The notes: generated by a model from the sequence alone, not told the origin. A stretch of DNA of 57,494 bases from Gammaproteobacteria bacterium (GCA_017425245.1 JAFOOX010000017.1:1-57494), one strand, 5' to 3'; positions 44,832 through 55,695 are shown, counted from the stretch's first letter. Numbers and translations: made by a program.

Positions 44832-44860
44832 AAAAAGGGCAGCGTTACCGCTGCCCTTTC
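44832..44860 (-). terminator. Intrinsic terminator of pgi
   Basis: On the minus strand AAAGGGCAGCG pairs with CGCTGCCCTTT around a four-base loop, followed by TTG after a run of five T. It lies about 30 bp beyond the pgi stop. Confidence 0.8.
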
Positions 44861-44889
44861 GTCATTGGCCATCAGGCCCGCGTTGACGC

Positions 44890-46685
<1,796 letters not shown>

Positions 46686-46703
46686 TTTCATCCCGAAGGC
46701 AAT

Positions 46704-46717
46704 TTGATCGACATTAA
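46704..46717. promoter_or_regulatory. FNR-like box between pgi and the DUF3545 gene
   Basis: TTGAT-CGAC-ATTAA matches TTGAT-N4-ATCAA at nine of ten positions. It lies between divergent genes, so the target is ambiguous. The rest of the 320-bp gap (46540-46859) shows no gene. Confidence 0.45.
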
Positions 46718-46859
46718 CCCGGCAAGTCGCCAACGGCGGATCCAGGCCCCGGCCCCTGCTGCTTTTCCGCACAGGTCACAAAGCCGTCATCTGGCTGATT
46801 TATGGTCGATCTGCTTGTGATAGTGTTGACCCCGCGACCGAGCCAACCAGGAGGGTTAA

Positions 46860-47030
46860 ATGAGCAGTGCACACGCCGCCGAACTGGACCACCAGCGCGA
46901 CCATTCCGAACGTCAGGCCAAGCGCAAATGGCGTGAGATTGAGAGCATCAAGGATCGCCAGCGACTTCAACGTGAACTGGAGGAGCTGGATGGCTGCTTC
47001 GATATCGCGCTGGATGATCTGAAGTTCTGA
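46860..47030 (+). CDS. DUF3545 family small protein
   Basis: A 56-residue, highly charged, probably helical protein. KRKWREIESIKDRQRLQREL is the DUF3545 signature seen in Vibrio, Shewanella and Aeromonas relatives; a short acidic tail (ELDGCFDIALDDLKF) follows. Function unknown; charge and coil propensity suggest a protein- or nucleic-acid-binding partner. It has a near-ideal ribosome site (AGGAGGG, five bases from ATG) and a textbook terminator right after the stop, so it is almost certainly expressed despite its size. Confidence 0.8.
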   Translation: MSSAHAAELDHQRDHSERQAKRKWREIESIKDRQRLQRELEELDGCFDIALDDLKF

Positions 47031-47050
47031 CCAACGAGTGGATGGCACCA

Positions 47051-47077
47051 AAAGCGGCAGCTTCGGCTGCCGTTTTT
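47051..47077 (+). terminator. Intrinsic terminator with TTCG tetraloop
   Basis: CGGCAGC-TTCG-GCTGCCG followed by TTTTTG, about 25 bp past the DUF3545 stop. The C(UUCG)G tetraloop and T-run make this a strong terminator. AAAAG on the left side could give partial function for the opposite strand. Confidence 0.88.
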
Positions 47078-47101
47078 GTTAGCTGACGCGCCCCGCCAGA
47101 C

Positions 47102-47686
47102 TCAGGATTGCGGGATCGAGCGCTGCAGGCTAAGAGCCAGATCGCGATAGCGATGCGCCACTTCGTCACCGAACAGTGGGTCCATCCGGTGCACGGTCGA
47201 GGTGGCCGGCTCATCACCATCGTAGCCCGGCAGCGAGGCCGCTATCGCCTGCCAGTCAGCAAGGGTTAGGGTTTTCTCCAGCTCAGGCAGAATCTCCCGT
47301 TCCTCATGTTCCATATGGCGCAGCTGCTGATTGATAAAGGCTTCCAGTCGCTCCACGAAGGTGTCGCGCGGTACCACTGAGTCCAGCAGGATCATCTCAA
47401 TCAGCTCACGAAAGGCGGCAGTATCACTGGCGATGCGCTGGTGCTCCTGCTCCAGGCGGTTGATGGCGTCACTGGCGACCCCCATCTTGTGTTTGAGGTA
47501 ATAGTCATAAATGACGTCCTCAAACTTGTGATGGTAACGGTCAGCGTACTCCTGCATATAAGCCACCACATCACGGATCAGGCCATAATTAATCGGCTCG
47601 TCCTGACGCAGGCGGCCCAGTTTGTCCTGGAGCAGATGAATCAGAACCGTCAGATTCTTGTGATCATTGCGGATGAGTTGGAGCAT
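47102..47686 (-). CDS. Hemerythrin HHE-domain protein
   Basis: A 194-residue four-helix hemerythrin-like protein. Iron ligand positions are visible: LIRNDHKNL, ADRYHHKFEDVIYDYY, RLEQEHQRI and RHMEHEEREILPE. These bind a di-iron site and O2 or NO, or serve in iron or redox sensing. The extra C-terminal segment (DGDEPATSTVHRMDPLFGDEVAHRYRDL) is typical of YtfE-like or related single-domain members. The ATG at 47686 has GAGGA six bases upstream. It stands alone between DUF3545 and ung. Confidence 0.88.
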   Translation of the reverse strand: MLQLIRNDHKNLTVLIHLLQDKLGRLRQDEPINYGLIRDVVAYMQEYADRYHHKFEDVIYDYYLKHKMGVASDAINRLEQEHQRIASDTAAFRELIEMILLDSVVPRDTFVERLEAFINQQLRHMEHEEREILPELEKTLTLADWQAIAASLPGYDGDEPATSTVHRMDPLFGDEVAHRYRDLALSLQRSIPQS

Positions 47687-47812
47687 CAGCCTATCCTCGC
47701 CAGAAAGTGGATTCGTAAGCGTCAACCCGCGTTCTGGACTGCAGGAGCGCAATCAGGCGTTCCACCAGTGACGGGAATGGCCGCCATAGCAGCCATGCGT
47801 GATGTCAGGAAA

Positions 47813-48472
47813 CTACAGCCTCCAGTCGATGGGCGGAAGACCCTGATTGCCGAGAATTTGATTGGCCTTGGAAAAATGGCCACAACCGAGGAAACCACGA
47901 TGGGCCGACAGTGGTGACGGATGGGGCGCAGTCAGCACATGGTGACGCTGGCGATCGATACGCGCCCCCTTTTTCTGGGCGTGCGCTCCCCACAGCAGGA
48001 ACACCAGGCCATGGCAACTACCGTTGAGTTTGTCCACCACCACATCGGTGAATTGCTCCCAGCCCAACTTGGCGTGAGAGTGAGCGAGCCCCTCCTCGAC
48101 CGTCAGTACGGTGTTGAGCAACAGCACCCCCTGCTCAGCCCAACGCGTCAGACAGCCATGGTTGGGGGGGCGAAAATCGGGTAGATCACGGGCCAGTTCT
48201 TTGAACATGTTCTGCAACGACGGGGGTGGCGAAATACCGGGCAACACCGAAAAACACAGACCATGGGCCTGACCAGGGCCGTGATACGGATCCTGGCCTA
48301 GAATGACGACCCGCACCTGCTCCAGCGGGGTAGCGCGAAAAGCCTCAAACACCAGTTCTTTCGGGGGATATACGCGCGCACCGCGCTGGCGGGCGCTCTC
48401 CACCGCTTCCAGGGTTTTGACGAAATAGGGTTTGGCCTTCTCTTCGCCGAGTAGATCGCTCCAACTGCTCAT
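47813..48472 (-). CDS. ung: Uracil-DNA glycosylase, family 1
   Basis: A 219-residue Ung that removes uracil from DNA to start base-excision repair. Catalytic and binding blocks: [20 protein letters not shown] (Asp of the water-activating loop), [22 protein letters not shown], and [18 protein letters not shown] with the conserved His and the Ser/Pro loop. The ATG at 48472 has GGAG upstream and aligns with the E. coli N-terminus. grcA and a second repair gene, nfo, lie nearby; ung-grcA proximity is also seen in E. coli. Confidence 0.96.
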   Translation of the reverse strand: MSSWSDLLGEEKAKPYFVKTLEAVESARQRGARVYPPKELVFEAFRATPLEQVRVVILGQDPYHGPGQAHGLCFSVLPGISPPPSLQNMFKELARDLPDFRPPNHGCLTRWAEQGVLLLNTVLTVEEGLAHSHAKLGWEQFTDVVVDKLNGSCHGLVFLLWGAHAQKKGARIDRQRHHVLTAPHPSPLSAHRGFLGCGHFSKANQILGNQGLPPIDWRL

Positions 48473-48620
48473 CCATTCTCCAACGCTGCTGAACAAGCCC
48501 GGCACCAGGGGTGATCAGCATCAGCAAGTTGTGAATTAATCGGGCACTATCATGGCATCTGACGGCACCGACGACCATTCTAGCGATCTGTTCCACCAGT
48601 ATGGCTACCCTGTCCTGCCG

Positions 48621-49598
48621 ATGCTGCAATGCCTGCTGCCGTTGCTGTTACTGTTGCAGCTACTGGCCCTGCCAGCGACTGCTGCCACCATCATGGTGGT
48701 CGATAGTTACGCCGACGATTTTGCCTGGGTGCGCAACTATCAGCGCGGCCTGCGTGAGGTGCTGCGCCAGCACCAGCTCATCAACATCGAACTGGACACC
48801 AAGAAGATCGCCCCAGCCGCCTTTGCCGAAGCCGCTGACCGCGCCTTTGAGCGGATCCGCAGCGAGCGGCCGGCACTGGTGATCCTGGCAGACGACAATG
48901 CCACCCAACTGCTGGGCAAACGGGTCGCCGATCTAGGGCTGCCGCTGGTCTATCTGGGGGTTAATGGCAACCCGCGCACCTATGACTTGCCGCTGTCGCG
49001 CCAGGTCACCGGGGTACTGGAGCGGCCGCTGTTCCGCCGCGCCATACTGTCGCTGCGCGACTTCATGACGCCGGCCCCCACGCGGGTGCTGGTATTGTTT
49101 GACGACAGCGAAACCAGCAACCGTATCCTCAGCGACGAGCTTAGCCCTCAGCGACTAATTCTACTGCCAGGCATGCATGTGGATGTAACCCAGTGTGATA
49201 GCCAAGAATGCTGGCAGCAGGCTGTCAGCTCATCACAGCAGCGCGGCTATCAAGCTATAGTCGTGGGTCTTTACCAGACCCTCAGGGCCAAAGGTGGACA
49301 GCCCGTACGCGATGAGGATGTAGCCCGCTGGACCCACAATCACAGTCCACTGCCTGCATTTGCCCTGTGGGACTTCAGCGTCGGCAGCGACCAACTGATT
49401 GGCGGGCTGGTGATGTCGGGGCGAGAACAGGGGCGCGAGGCCGGCAAACGCGCACTAATGCTGCTCAGCGGCTTTGATGTCACCTCCCTGCCCTCAACCC
49501 CCGATCAAGGCCAGCTGCTGTTTTCACGAGCGGCGTTGGCCCGCTGGAAGGTACAGTTGCCTGCGCGCATCGCCCAGCACGCCAGCTTCATCGAATAG
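48621..49598 (+). CDS. Orphan ABC-type substrate-binding-like protein
   Basis: About 325 residues, exported (MLQCLLPLLLLLQLLALPATA signal). The rest resembles the ABC_sub_bind/periplasmic-binding fold: ATIMVVDSYADDFAWVRNYQ at the start, PALVILADDNATQLLGKRV, LPLVYLGVNGNP, and a second lobe with TRVLVLFDDSETSNR and QLIGGLVMSGREQGREAGKR. No permease or ATPase gene is adjacent, so it may serve as a sensor module, as such folds do in the periplasmic part of signalling proteins, or work with distant genes. The start is uncertain: the frame is open from 48552, no clear ribosome site exists, and 48621 is chosen for the signal peptide. Confidence 0.7.
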   Translation: MLQCLLPLLLLLQLLALPATAATIMVVDSYADDFAWVRNYQRGLREVLRQHQLINIELDTKKIAPAAFAEAADRAFERIRSERPALVILADDNATQLLGKRVADLGLPLVYLGVNGNPRTYDLPLSRQVTGVLERPLFRRAILSLRDFMTPAPTRVLVLFDDSETSNRILSDELSPQRLILLPGMHVDVTQCDSQECWQQAVSSSQQRGYQAIVVGLYQTLRAKGGQPVRDEDVARWTHNHSPLPAFALWDFSVGSDQLIGGLVMSGREQGREAGKRALMLLSGFDVTSLPSTPDQGQLLFSRAALARWKVQLPARIAQHASFIE

Positions 49599-49665
49599 CC
49601 GACGCGATTTATTCGTACCGGCCTGAGCCGCTACACTGTCCTCCCTTGCTTAAGCAGACACGCTC

Positions 49666-50553
49666 ATGAAGTTTATCGGTGCCCATGTCAGTGCAGCCGG
49701 CGGTGTCGCCAATGCTCCCATCAATGCTCGCGCCATCGGCGCCAACGCCTTTGCTTTGTTTACCCGCAACCAGCGCCGCTGGGAAGCACCAGCGCTGACC
49801 AGCAAGGAGATCGACGCCTTCCAGCGCGAGCTGGCGAACTCCGGCATCAGTGCCGAGCAGGTACTACCTCACGACAGTTACCTGATCAACCTCGGCCATC
49901 CCGATGAAGAAGGGCTGACTCGTTCACGCGCCGCCTTTATTGAGGAGATGGAGCGCACCCGCCAGCTCGGCCTCAAGCTGCTCAACTTTCACCCCGGCAG
50001 CCACCTCAACCGTATCAGCGTCGATGCCTGTCTGGCGCGCATTGCGACCTCGATCAACATCGCTCATGACGCCTGCCCAGACGTGGTGGCGGTGATTGAG
50101 AACACCGCCGGCCAAGGCAGCAATCTGGGCCACAGCTTCGAGCAACTGGCGGCCATCATTGATGGCGTGGCCGACAAAGCCCGCGTCGGCATCTGTTTTG
50201 ATACCTGCCACGCCTTTGCCGCGGGCTACGATCTACGTACCCCGCAGGCCTGTGCGGCCACCTTTGCCCAGTTCGACCAGATCCTTGGCTTCAACTATCT
50301 GCGCGGCATGCATCTCAATGATTCAAAATCGAAGTTTGGCAGCCGGGTAGACCGCCACCACTGCCTTGGGCTGGGAGAAATGGGCACCGCGGTGTTCCGT
50401 TACATCATGAATGACCAGCGTTTTGACCAGATTCCGCTGGTATTGGAAACCATCGATGAGCAACGCTGGGCCAGCGAAATCTGCTGGCTAAGAGCCCTTG
50501 AGGGATTGGATGAAAAGGCTCCTGATCCGGATTTCATTGACCTGAGTCAATAA
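49666..50553 (+). CDS. nfo: Endonuclease IV (AP endonuclease)
   Basis: A 295-residue zinc-dependent AP endonuclease for base-excision repair. All three signature regions are present: [23 protein letters not shown] and [13 protein letters not shown], then [15 protein letters not shown] and [22 protein letters not shown], with LETIDE near the end; together they provide the tri-zinc ligands. Length and N-terminus ([18 protein letters not shown]) are normal. It probably works with Ung, encoded 1.2 kb away. Confidence 0.96.
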   Translation: MKFIGAHVSAAGGVANAPINARAIGANAFALFTRNQRRWEAPALTSKEIDAFQRELANSGISAEQVLPHDSYLINLGHPDEEGLTRSRAAFIEEMERTRQLGLKLLNFHPGSHLNRISVDACLARIATSINIAHDACPDVVAVIENTAGQGSNLGHSFEQLAAIIDGVADKARVGICFDTCHAFAAGYDLRTPQACAATFAQFDQILGFNYLRGMHLNDSKSKFGSRVDRHHCLGLGEMGTAVFRYIMNDQRFDQIPLVLETIDEQRWASEICWLRALEGLDEKAPDPDFIDLSQ

Positions 50554-50568
50554 CCAGATCGGAATGGC

Positions 50569-50582
50569 GTGATAGAAATCAA
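50569..50582 (+). promoter_or_regulatory. FNR-like box upstream of grcA
   Basis: GTGAT-AGAA-ATCAA matches TTGAT-N4-ATCAA at nine of ten positions, about 40 bp before the grcA start. FNR activation of grcA (yfiD) is established in E. coli, which supports the reading. Confidence 0.6.
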
Positions 50583-50621
50583 TTCAGCTTGAGATCCCAT
50601 CTATTGCCATGAGGTCCCCCG

Positions 50622-50996
50622 ATGAAAGGTATTCAGATCACCAAAGCGGCCAATGACGTCCTGCTCAACTCTTTCTGGTTGCTCGATGATGCCGCTGGCC
50701 AGGCGCGCTGCCTGTGTGCCAAAGGCAACTACCAAGCCGACCAGCTGGTTCCGGTCGCCGATCTCGGCACCATTGAGTACCGTGAAGTGCCAGTGCAGGT
50801 CGAAGCCAAGGTGGAAGGTGGCCAGCACCTCAACGTCAACGTGCTGCGTCGCGAAACCTTGGAAGATGCCGTCAACCATCCGGAAAAGTATCCGCAGCTG
50901 ACCATCCGCGTCTCCGGTTATGCCGTGCGCTTCAACTCGCTGACCAGCGAGCAGCAGCGCGACGTCATCACCCGCACCTTCACCGAACGCCTGTAA
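50622..50996 (+). CDS. grcA: Autonomous glycyl radical cofactor
   Basis: A 124-residue GrcA (YfiD; 127 in E. coli), a spare C-terminal glycyl-radical domain that rescues oxygen-cleaved pyruvate formate-lyase. The radical site lies in [20 protein letters not shown], with the Gly of RVSGYA, followed by [12 protein letters not shown]. The N-terminal region ([20 protein letters not shown]) is the family's species-specific lead. It follows nfo and an FNR-like box and ends in a strong terminator. Expected to be induced under low oxygen or acid. Confidence 0.95.
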   Translation: MKGIQITKAANDVLLNSFWLLDDAAGQARCLCAKGNYQADQLVPVADLGTIEYREVPVQVEAKVEGGQHLNVNVLRRETLEDAVNHPEKYPQLTIRVSGYAVRFNSLTSEQQRDVITRTFTERL

Positions 50997-51016
50997 CAGG
51001 CTTCAGCCGGGTGCAG

Positions 51017-51041
51017 ACGGCAGCCAATGGCTGCCGTTTTT
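51017..51041 (+). terminator. Intrinsic terminator of grcA
   Basis: ACGGCAGCC-AAT-GGCTGCCGT stem followed by TTTT, 20 bp after the grcA stop. Confidence 0.88.
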
Positions 51042-51134
51042 ATATCCACTTTTGGGTCTTTGCGTGATCCGCTGCGGCAAGTTGGGGTCCCAGCGATAGC
51101 GGCCTGTGCCGCTGCCCGGCACAATCAGCATCCT

Positions 51135-51515
51135 ATGGCTGAAATACATGGCGATGTAACCGTTAATGCTGAAGGCCGGCTGTTGCTGGTGGTCGCCCAT
51201 GGCGCGTTCAATCTTGAGGGCACGCTTCGTGCCTATGCCGCCATTGAAGCGGCCGCCGCGCCGCTGCTTGCAGCCCCCTGGGTCAAAGTTACCGATTTTC
51301 GCGATTGCATGCTCGGCGGCCCAGAGTGCCTGGAATTGATCAGCCGTCATAACCAGTGGTGCATAACCCACAATTGCCAAGCCATGGCACTGGTGGTGGA
51401 AAATGCCGTGGTGCGCGACATCTACCGCGCCCGCACCGCCGCCTCTGGCCTGCCCCTGACCATTCACACCTCGCTCGACGAGGCCCGCCAGCAGGTGCTG
51501 ACGCTGCTGCTCTAA
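51135..51515 (+). CDS. Conserved hypothetical protein, possibly STAS/SpoIIAA-like
   Basis: A 126-residue protein not firmly recognised. Alternating strands and helices are suggested by MAEIHGDVTVNAEGRLLLVV, WVKVTDFRDCMLGGPECLELI, and CQAMALVVENAVVRDIYRAR near the C-terminus. The order (strand, strand, helix, VTDFRD strand, helix, ALVVEN strand, helix) resembles SpoIIAA/STAS-like folds used in signalling. No catalytic residue can be named. It lies just upstream of the remnant of a response-regulator gene on the opposite strand, which may hint at a former signalling locus. Confidence 0.55.
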   Translation: MAEIHGDVTVNAEGRLLLVVAHGAFNLEGTLRAYAAIEAAAAPLLAAPWVKVTDFRDCMLGGPECLELISRHNQWCITHNCQAMALVVENAVVRDIYRARTAASGLPLTIHTSLDEARQQVLTLLL

Positions 51516-51530
51516 GCGCCGTGTAGCAAG

Positions 51531-51596
51531 CTAGTTGCGGAGGAACATCCGCGATACGCTGTAGTCATCCACAATCAACACCCGTCGTTCCGTCAT
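51531..51596 (-). pseudogene. N-terminal remnant of a CheY-like response regulator
   Basis: A proper ribosome site (AGGAG, eight bases upstream) and ATG start 21 codons that include RVLIVDDYSVSRMFLRN, then a TAG stop. RVLIVDD is the acidic pocket strand of receiver domains, and SxxxxxxLR begins helix 1. The phospho-acceptor Asp and the rest of the domain are absent downstream. It is either a truncated gene or the scar of a deletion. The surrounding 51516-51710 region shows no other gene. Confidence 0.6.
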
Positions 51597-51710
51597 TGCA
51601 GCACTCCTAGGATCCATCGTCCGCAGCGAGCATTGTTGACGGGGCATTGACTACGAAGCGAAAGACGCGCCAGTAGTGGCGAAGCTAGCTTGGCGACGCT
51701 GGTCCAAGGT

Positions 51711-53438
51711 TCAGCAAGGCCACAGGTGGGCGACCCGCAGCTGCAGGCTGGTTATACCGCGAAACTGGTTGATGTCGAGCTGATAGGCGACCCGCACCCG
51801 GGTTACGGCAGGCGCCGGCCATTGTTTGAGATCGATGTTGAAAGCGATGGCATCAAACAGCCGACCGCTGCTGCTTTCCAGTTGCAACTTGAGATGGTTA
51901 CTGCCCACCAGCCGCTGCTGGCGGAGCAGGAACTCGCCGTCGAACAGTGGCTCGGGGAACCCCTGGCCCCAAGGGCCGCCATCGCGCAGCAGGGCGGCAT
52001 TGTCGAGGCTAAGCTCGTCATCGGCCAGTTCGCCATCGCTCCAGATCACGCCGTTGAGCTGTTCGCTGCTAAGCTGATTGGCCACCGCCTCATCAAACAG
52101 ACGGGCGAAATCGGCAAAACGCTGGCGATCGATGGTTAACCCTGCCGCCATGGCGTGACCGCCAAAACGGCGGATCAACCCAGGATGGCGGCTATTAAGC
52201 GACTCCAGCAGATCGCGCAGATGCAGCCCCTCGATGGAGCGACCAGAGCCTTTAAGTTCGTCATCGCTGCCACCAGCAGCGAAGGCCACCGTTGGCCGGT
52301 GAAAGCGCTCCTTGATGCGACCCGCGACAATGCCGATTACCCCCTGATGCCAGTCATCACGGAACAGGCAGATCCCTTGGGGAACCTGGCTATCGAGCCC
52401 CAGCTGTTCGAGGTGCGCCAGCGCCTCCTGTTGCATTCCCGCTTCGATCTCGCGCCGCTCGCGGTTGAGATCATCCAGCTGCAGCGCCAGTTCATCGGCC
52501 TGCAGTGGGTCATCACAGAGCAGCAGACGAATGCCAAGGCTCATGTCATCCAGGCGGCCGGCGGCATTGAGCCGTGGGCCGAGGGCGAATCCCAGATCAG
52601 TAGCACTAAGCACCGCCTGCTGACGCCTTGCAACGCGCACTAGGGCGGCAATACCGGGGCGGCAGCGGCCGGCACGAATGCGCGCCAACCCCTGATGAAC
52701 CAGCACTCGATTGTGGGCATCCAGCTTGACCACATCGGCCACAGTGCCCAGCGCCACCAGATCCAGCAGCTCGGCCAGATTGGGCTCAGCCAGTTGGCGC
52801 GCCACGAAGTAACCGCGTTGGCGCAGTTCGGCGCGCAATGCGCTCATCACATAAAAGGCCACCCCGACGCCCGCCATCACCTTGGAGGGAAACGAGCAGT
52901 CCGGGCGGTTGGGATTCACAATCGCAGCCGCCAGCGGCAGCCGCTCGCCGGGCAGATGGTGATCGGTCACCACCACCGCGATGCCAGCAGCATTAGCCGC
53001 CAAGACCCCAGCATGACAGGAGATGCCGGAATCGACGGTGATGATCAGCTCGGCTCCCAGAGCCACAGCATCAGCAACAATCTCGGGTGACAACCCATAG
53101 CCATATTCGAACCGGTTGGGCACAAGAAACTGGATGTGAGGGGCGCCCATGGCGCGCAGGGCCAGCACGCACAAAGCGGTGCTGGTGGCGCCATCGGCAT
53201 CAAAGTCACCAATGACTACCAGCTGCCGGCCGGCTTCAAGAGCATCGGCCAGCAGCCGGGCGGCGGTATCGCTGTCTTTGAGCAGGGCGGGGTTGAGCAG
53301 GGCGCTGGCCGAACGCTCCAGCTCGTTGGCGGTCTGCACGCCACGATTGGCGTAGAGCCGGCGTAGCAGAGGAGAAAGGGCTGTCGGCAGCTGATCCGCC
53401 GCCAGCAGTGGCCGGCGGCGTAGCTCGAAATCGGTCAC
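51711..53438 (-). CDS. recJ: Single-stranded-DNA-specific exonuclease RecJ
   Basis: A 575-residue 5'-3' exonuclease acting on single-stranded DNA in recombination and mismatch repair. DHH-family motifs: VIGDFDADGATSTAL, ITVDSGISCHAGV and VVTDHHLPGERLP; the DHHA1 part has IRRFGGHAMAAGL. The C-terminal OB-like region follows. The start is GTG at 53438, overlapping the dsbC stop (GTGA), a coupling also found in E. coli-like clusters. Confidence 0.95.
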   Translation of the reverse strand: MTDFELRRRPLLAADQLPTALSPLLRRLYANRGVQTANELERSASALLNPALLKDSDTAARLLADALEAGRQLVVIGDFDADGATSTALCVLALRAMGAPHIQFLVPNRFEYGYGLSPEIVADAVALGAELIITVDSGISCHAGVLAANAAGIAVVVTDHHLPGERLPLAAAIVNPNRPDCSFPSKVMAGVGVAFYVMSALRAELRQRGYFVARQLAEPNLAELLDLVALGTVADVVKLDAHNRVLVHQGLARIRAGRCRPGIAALVRVARRQQAVLSATDLGFALGPRLNAAGRLDDMSLGIRLLLCDDPLQADELALQLDDLNRERREIEAGMQQEALAHLEQLGLDSQVPQGICLFRDDWHQGVIGIVAGRIKERFHRPTVAFAAGGSDDELKGSGRSIEGLHLRDLLESLNSRHPGLIRRFGGHAMAAGLTIDRQRFADFARLFDEAVANQLSSEQLNGVIWSDGELADDELSLDNAALLRDGGPWGQGFPEPLFDGEFLLRQQRLVGSNHLKLQLESSSGRLFDAIAFNIDLKQWPAPAVTRVRVAYQLDINQFRGITSLQLRVAHLWPC

Positions 53439-54175
53439 TTGCCAGCCTTGGCTTCCGACTGCTGAGCGGCAATCAGCTTGACCAAGTCGTCCGGCGAGAT
53501 GTAGCCGCCGACCTGAACACCGTCATCCAGATAGACTGCCGGAGTGCCCCGCACTCCAAGCATACTGCCAGCAGCGTAATGTTCAGCCACAGGATTGGCG
53601 CAGTTTTTGGTTTTAATCGTCTGACCGCCCTTGGCTTTGTCCATCGCTTCGCGCGGGTCTTTAGCGCACCAGATCGCCTCCATCTCGGTAAAGGCTGGCG
53701 ATTGCTGGCCGCCACGGGGGAAAGCGAGGTAACGGACGGTAAAACCGAGCGCGTTGTATTGCTTCATCTGCTCATGGAACTTGCGGCAGTAGCCGCACGT
53801 TGGGTCAGTGAACACCGTCAATACATGCTTTGGTTTCTTGGCCGGATAGACGATGGCGGTGTCGGCCAGTTCAGCAAAGGTGGCCTGGCGCAGCTTGCTG
53901 TAGCTCTGCTCGGTCAGGTCGGTCACCGGCGCGGTCATCTTGAACAGCTTGCCGTACATCAGGTACTCGCCATCCTTGCTCACGTAAAAGATGCCGCCAT
54001 CGCTGATCGCCTCATAAAACCCCTCTACCGGCGATGGCGCCAACGCTCTCACCGGCGCCCCAACCAAGGCTTCGGCCCGAGCCTTAAGGGTCGCTTCATC
54101 CAGCGCTGGTGCTGCACTAACCGACACGGTCAACACTGTGGTGGCCAACGCCAATACCCAACCCTTGATGCTCAT
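53435..54175 (-). CDS. dsbC: Thiol:disulfide interchange protein DsbC
   Basis: A 246-residue periplasmic disulfide isomerase. The signal peptide ends near ...TVSVSAAPA; the N-terminal dimerisation domain contains GGIFYVSKDGEYLMYGKLF. The thioredoxin domain has the active-site CGYC in FTDPTCGYCRKFHEQM and the cis-Pro loop in RGTPAVYLDDG. A second Cys pair (AIWCAKD, KTKNCANP) is also typical. It lies between xerD and recJ as in E. coli; translation is coupled to recJ. Confidence 0.95.
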   Translation of the reverse strand: MSIKGWVLALATTVLTVSVSAAPALDEATLKARAEALVGAPVRALAPSPVEGFYEAISDGGIFYVSKDGEYLMYGKLFKMTAPVTDLTEQSYSKLRQATFAELADTAIVYPAKKPKHVLTVFTDPTCGYCRKFHEQMKQYNALGFTVRYLAFPRGGQQSPAFTEMEAIWCAKDPREAMDKAKGGQTIKTKNCANPVAEHYAAGSMLGVRGTPAVYLDDGVQVGGYISPDDLVKLIAAQQSEAKAGK

Positions 54176-54322
54176 CGTTACTCACCTGTTTGAACCATCA
54201 AAACAACGACGCAAGCTAGCAATGGCCTGCTGCGGGGCGCAACGCGCAAATGGTTGCACCATGTTTCCACTGCCCGTTGGCAGTAGCGGCGCTATGGTAA
54301 CGGCCAACACCAGCTGTGCAAG

Positions 54323-55216
54323 TCAGCCGCGCGGATGATGTGCGGCGTGTAACTGTTGTAGCCGGGCACGCGCCACCTGGGTGTAGATCTGGGTGGTCGA
54401 CAGATCGCTGTGGCCCAACAGCATCTGCACCACCCGCAGATCAGCGCCATGGTTGAGCAGATGAGTGGCGAAAGCATGCCGCAGGGTGTGGGGCGACAGC
54501 GGAGCGCTGATCGCCGCCTGGCGGGCGTGAAGCTTGATACGATGCCAGAAGGTCTGGCGGGTCATCATCTGGCCACGACGGCTGACAAAAAGCACCGCCG
54601 CCGGCTGGCCATCGAGCAGCAGCGGCCGGCTGTGGCGCAGATAACGATCCAGCCACAGCGCCGCCTCGTCACCGAACGGGATCAGGCGGGCCTTGTTGCC
54701 CTTGCCGGTGACCCGCAACACCCCTTGTGGCAGCGCCAGCTGGGCCATGGGCAGCGACACCAGCTCGCTGACGCGCAGGCCGCTGGCATAGATCAGTTCG
54801 AGCATGGCGCGGTCGCGCAACCCCAGCGGATCCTCGACATCCGGCGCCGCCAGCAAGGCCTCGACATCCTGCTCAGACAGACTCTTGGGCAATGGCCGGC
54901 CACGCTTGGGGCCGTCGATCAGCGCCGTCGGGTCCTGAGCCAGCCCCATGCTACGCACCCCATAGCGGTAAAACTGGCGCAACGCCGAGAGCTTGCGGGC
55001 CAGTGAGCGGGGGCCGATACGGGCGGCTTCAACTGCCAGATAGTGTTCAATGTCGCCGCGGCTGACCGTTTCGAAGGCCAATCCCGCCTGCTGTAGATGA
55101 TGGAAAAAGTGGCGCAGATCGGTGCGATAGGCAGCCAAGGTATGGCGACTGGCGCCCCGCTCCAGCATCAGGCTGTCGATGAAACGGGCCAGCAGCGGCG
55201 GTTCGCCTGTCACCAT
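54323..55216 (-). CDS. xerD: Tyrosine recombinase XerD
   Basis: A 297-residue site-specific recombinase that works with XerC and FtsK at dif to resolve chromosome dimers. The N-terminal SAM-like domain (LARFIDSLMLERGASRHTLA) precedes the catalytic domain. Catalytic residues are visible: Arg in YASGLRVSELVSL, Lys in VTGKGNKARLIPFG, HxxR in SPHTLRHAFATHLL, His in LLGHSDLSTTQIY and the nucleophile Tyr. Upstream of dsbC-recJ as in E. coli; it overlaps ogt by 7 bp. XerD could also act on mobile elements, but nothing here shows that. Confidence 0.95.
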   Translation of the reverse strand: MVTGEPPLLARFIDSLMLERGASRHTLAAYRTDLRHFFHHLQQAGLAFETVSRGDIEHYLAVEAARIGPRSLARKLSALRQFYRYGVRSMGLAQDPTALIDGPKRGRPLPKSLSEQDVEALLAAPDVEDPLGLRDRAMLELIYASGLRVSELVSLPMAQLALPQGVLRVTGKGNKARLIPFGDEAALWLDRYLRHSRPLLLDGQPAAVLFVSRRGQMMTRQTFWHRIKLHARQAAISAPLSPHTLRHAFATHLLNHGADLRVVQMLLGHSDLSTTQIYTQVARARLQQLHAAHHPRG

Positions 55217-55695
55217 GCGGCCTGTTCAAACTCCAGCAGCCAGCGCTTGATATCGAAGGTGTCGCCGCTGGTATGGCCGGCATAGCCGCCAAGACTGGTA
55301 CTTGCCACCACTCGGTGACAGGGGATAATCAGCGGCAGCGGGTTCGCCCGGCAGGCACCACCCACCGCCCGGGCGCTACTGCCCAACTGCTCGGCCAACT
55401 GGCCATAGGTGAGCACCGAACCGCGCGGGATCTGTTGCAATGCTGTCCACACCCGCTGCTGGAAGGCAGTGCCAACCGGTTTGACCGGCAAACTAAAAGC
55501 AAACCCAGGTTGAGCAAAAAACGAACGCAGCTGGCGCACGGCTTCACAGGTCAGGCGGGTTGGACGCGGACCAATGCAGTGGTGTGGACCAAAGGAGAGG
55601 GCCGTGACAAACTCGCCATCGTCATAGACGGCAAGAGGGCCGAAGGGAGCATGAAAATAGCCAGCGGGCACAGCCAGTTCGGCAACAGTCTGCAC
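55210..55695 (-). CDS. ogt: Methylated-DNA--protein-cysteine methyltransferase (Ogt-like)
   Basis: A 161-residue O6-alkylguanine DNA alkyltransferase. The active site is PLIIPCHRVVAS with the acceptor Cys. Helix-turn-helix residues lie in GSVLTYGQLAEQLG and AVGGACRANPLP, and a small N-terminal domain precedes. It repairs O6-methylguanine by irreversible transfer. The start is GTG at 55695, with GGGAG about 11 bases upstream. Placed between xerD and the divergent fldB. Confidence 0.93.
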   Translation of the reverse strand: MQTVAELAVPAGYFHAPFGPLAVYDDGEFVTALSFGPHHCIGPRPTRLTCEAVRQLRSFFAQPGFAFSLPVKPVGTAFQQRVWTALQQIPRGSVLTYGQLAEQLGSSARAVGGACRANPLPLIIPCHRVVASTSLGGYAGHTSGDTFDIKRWLLEFEQAAW

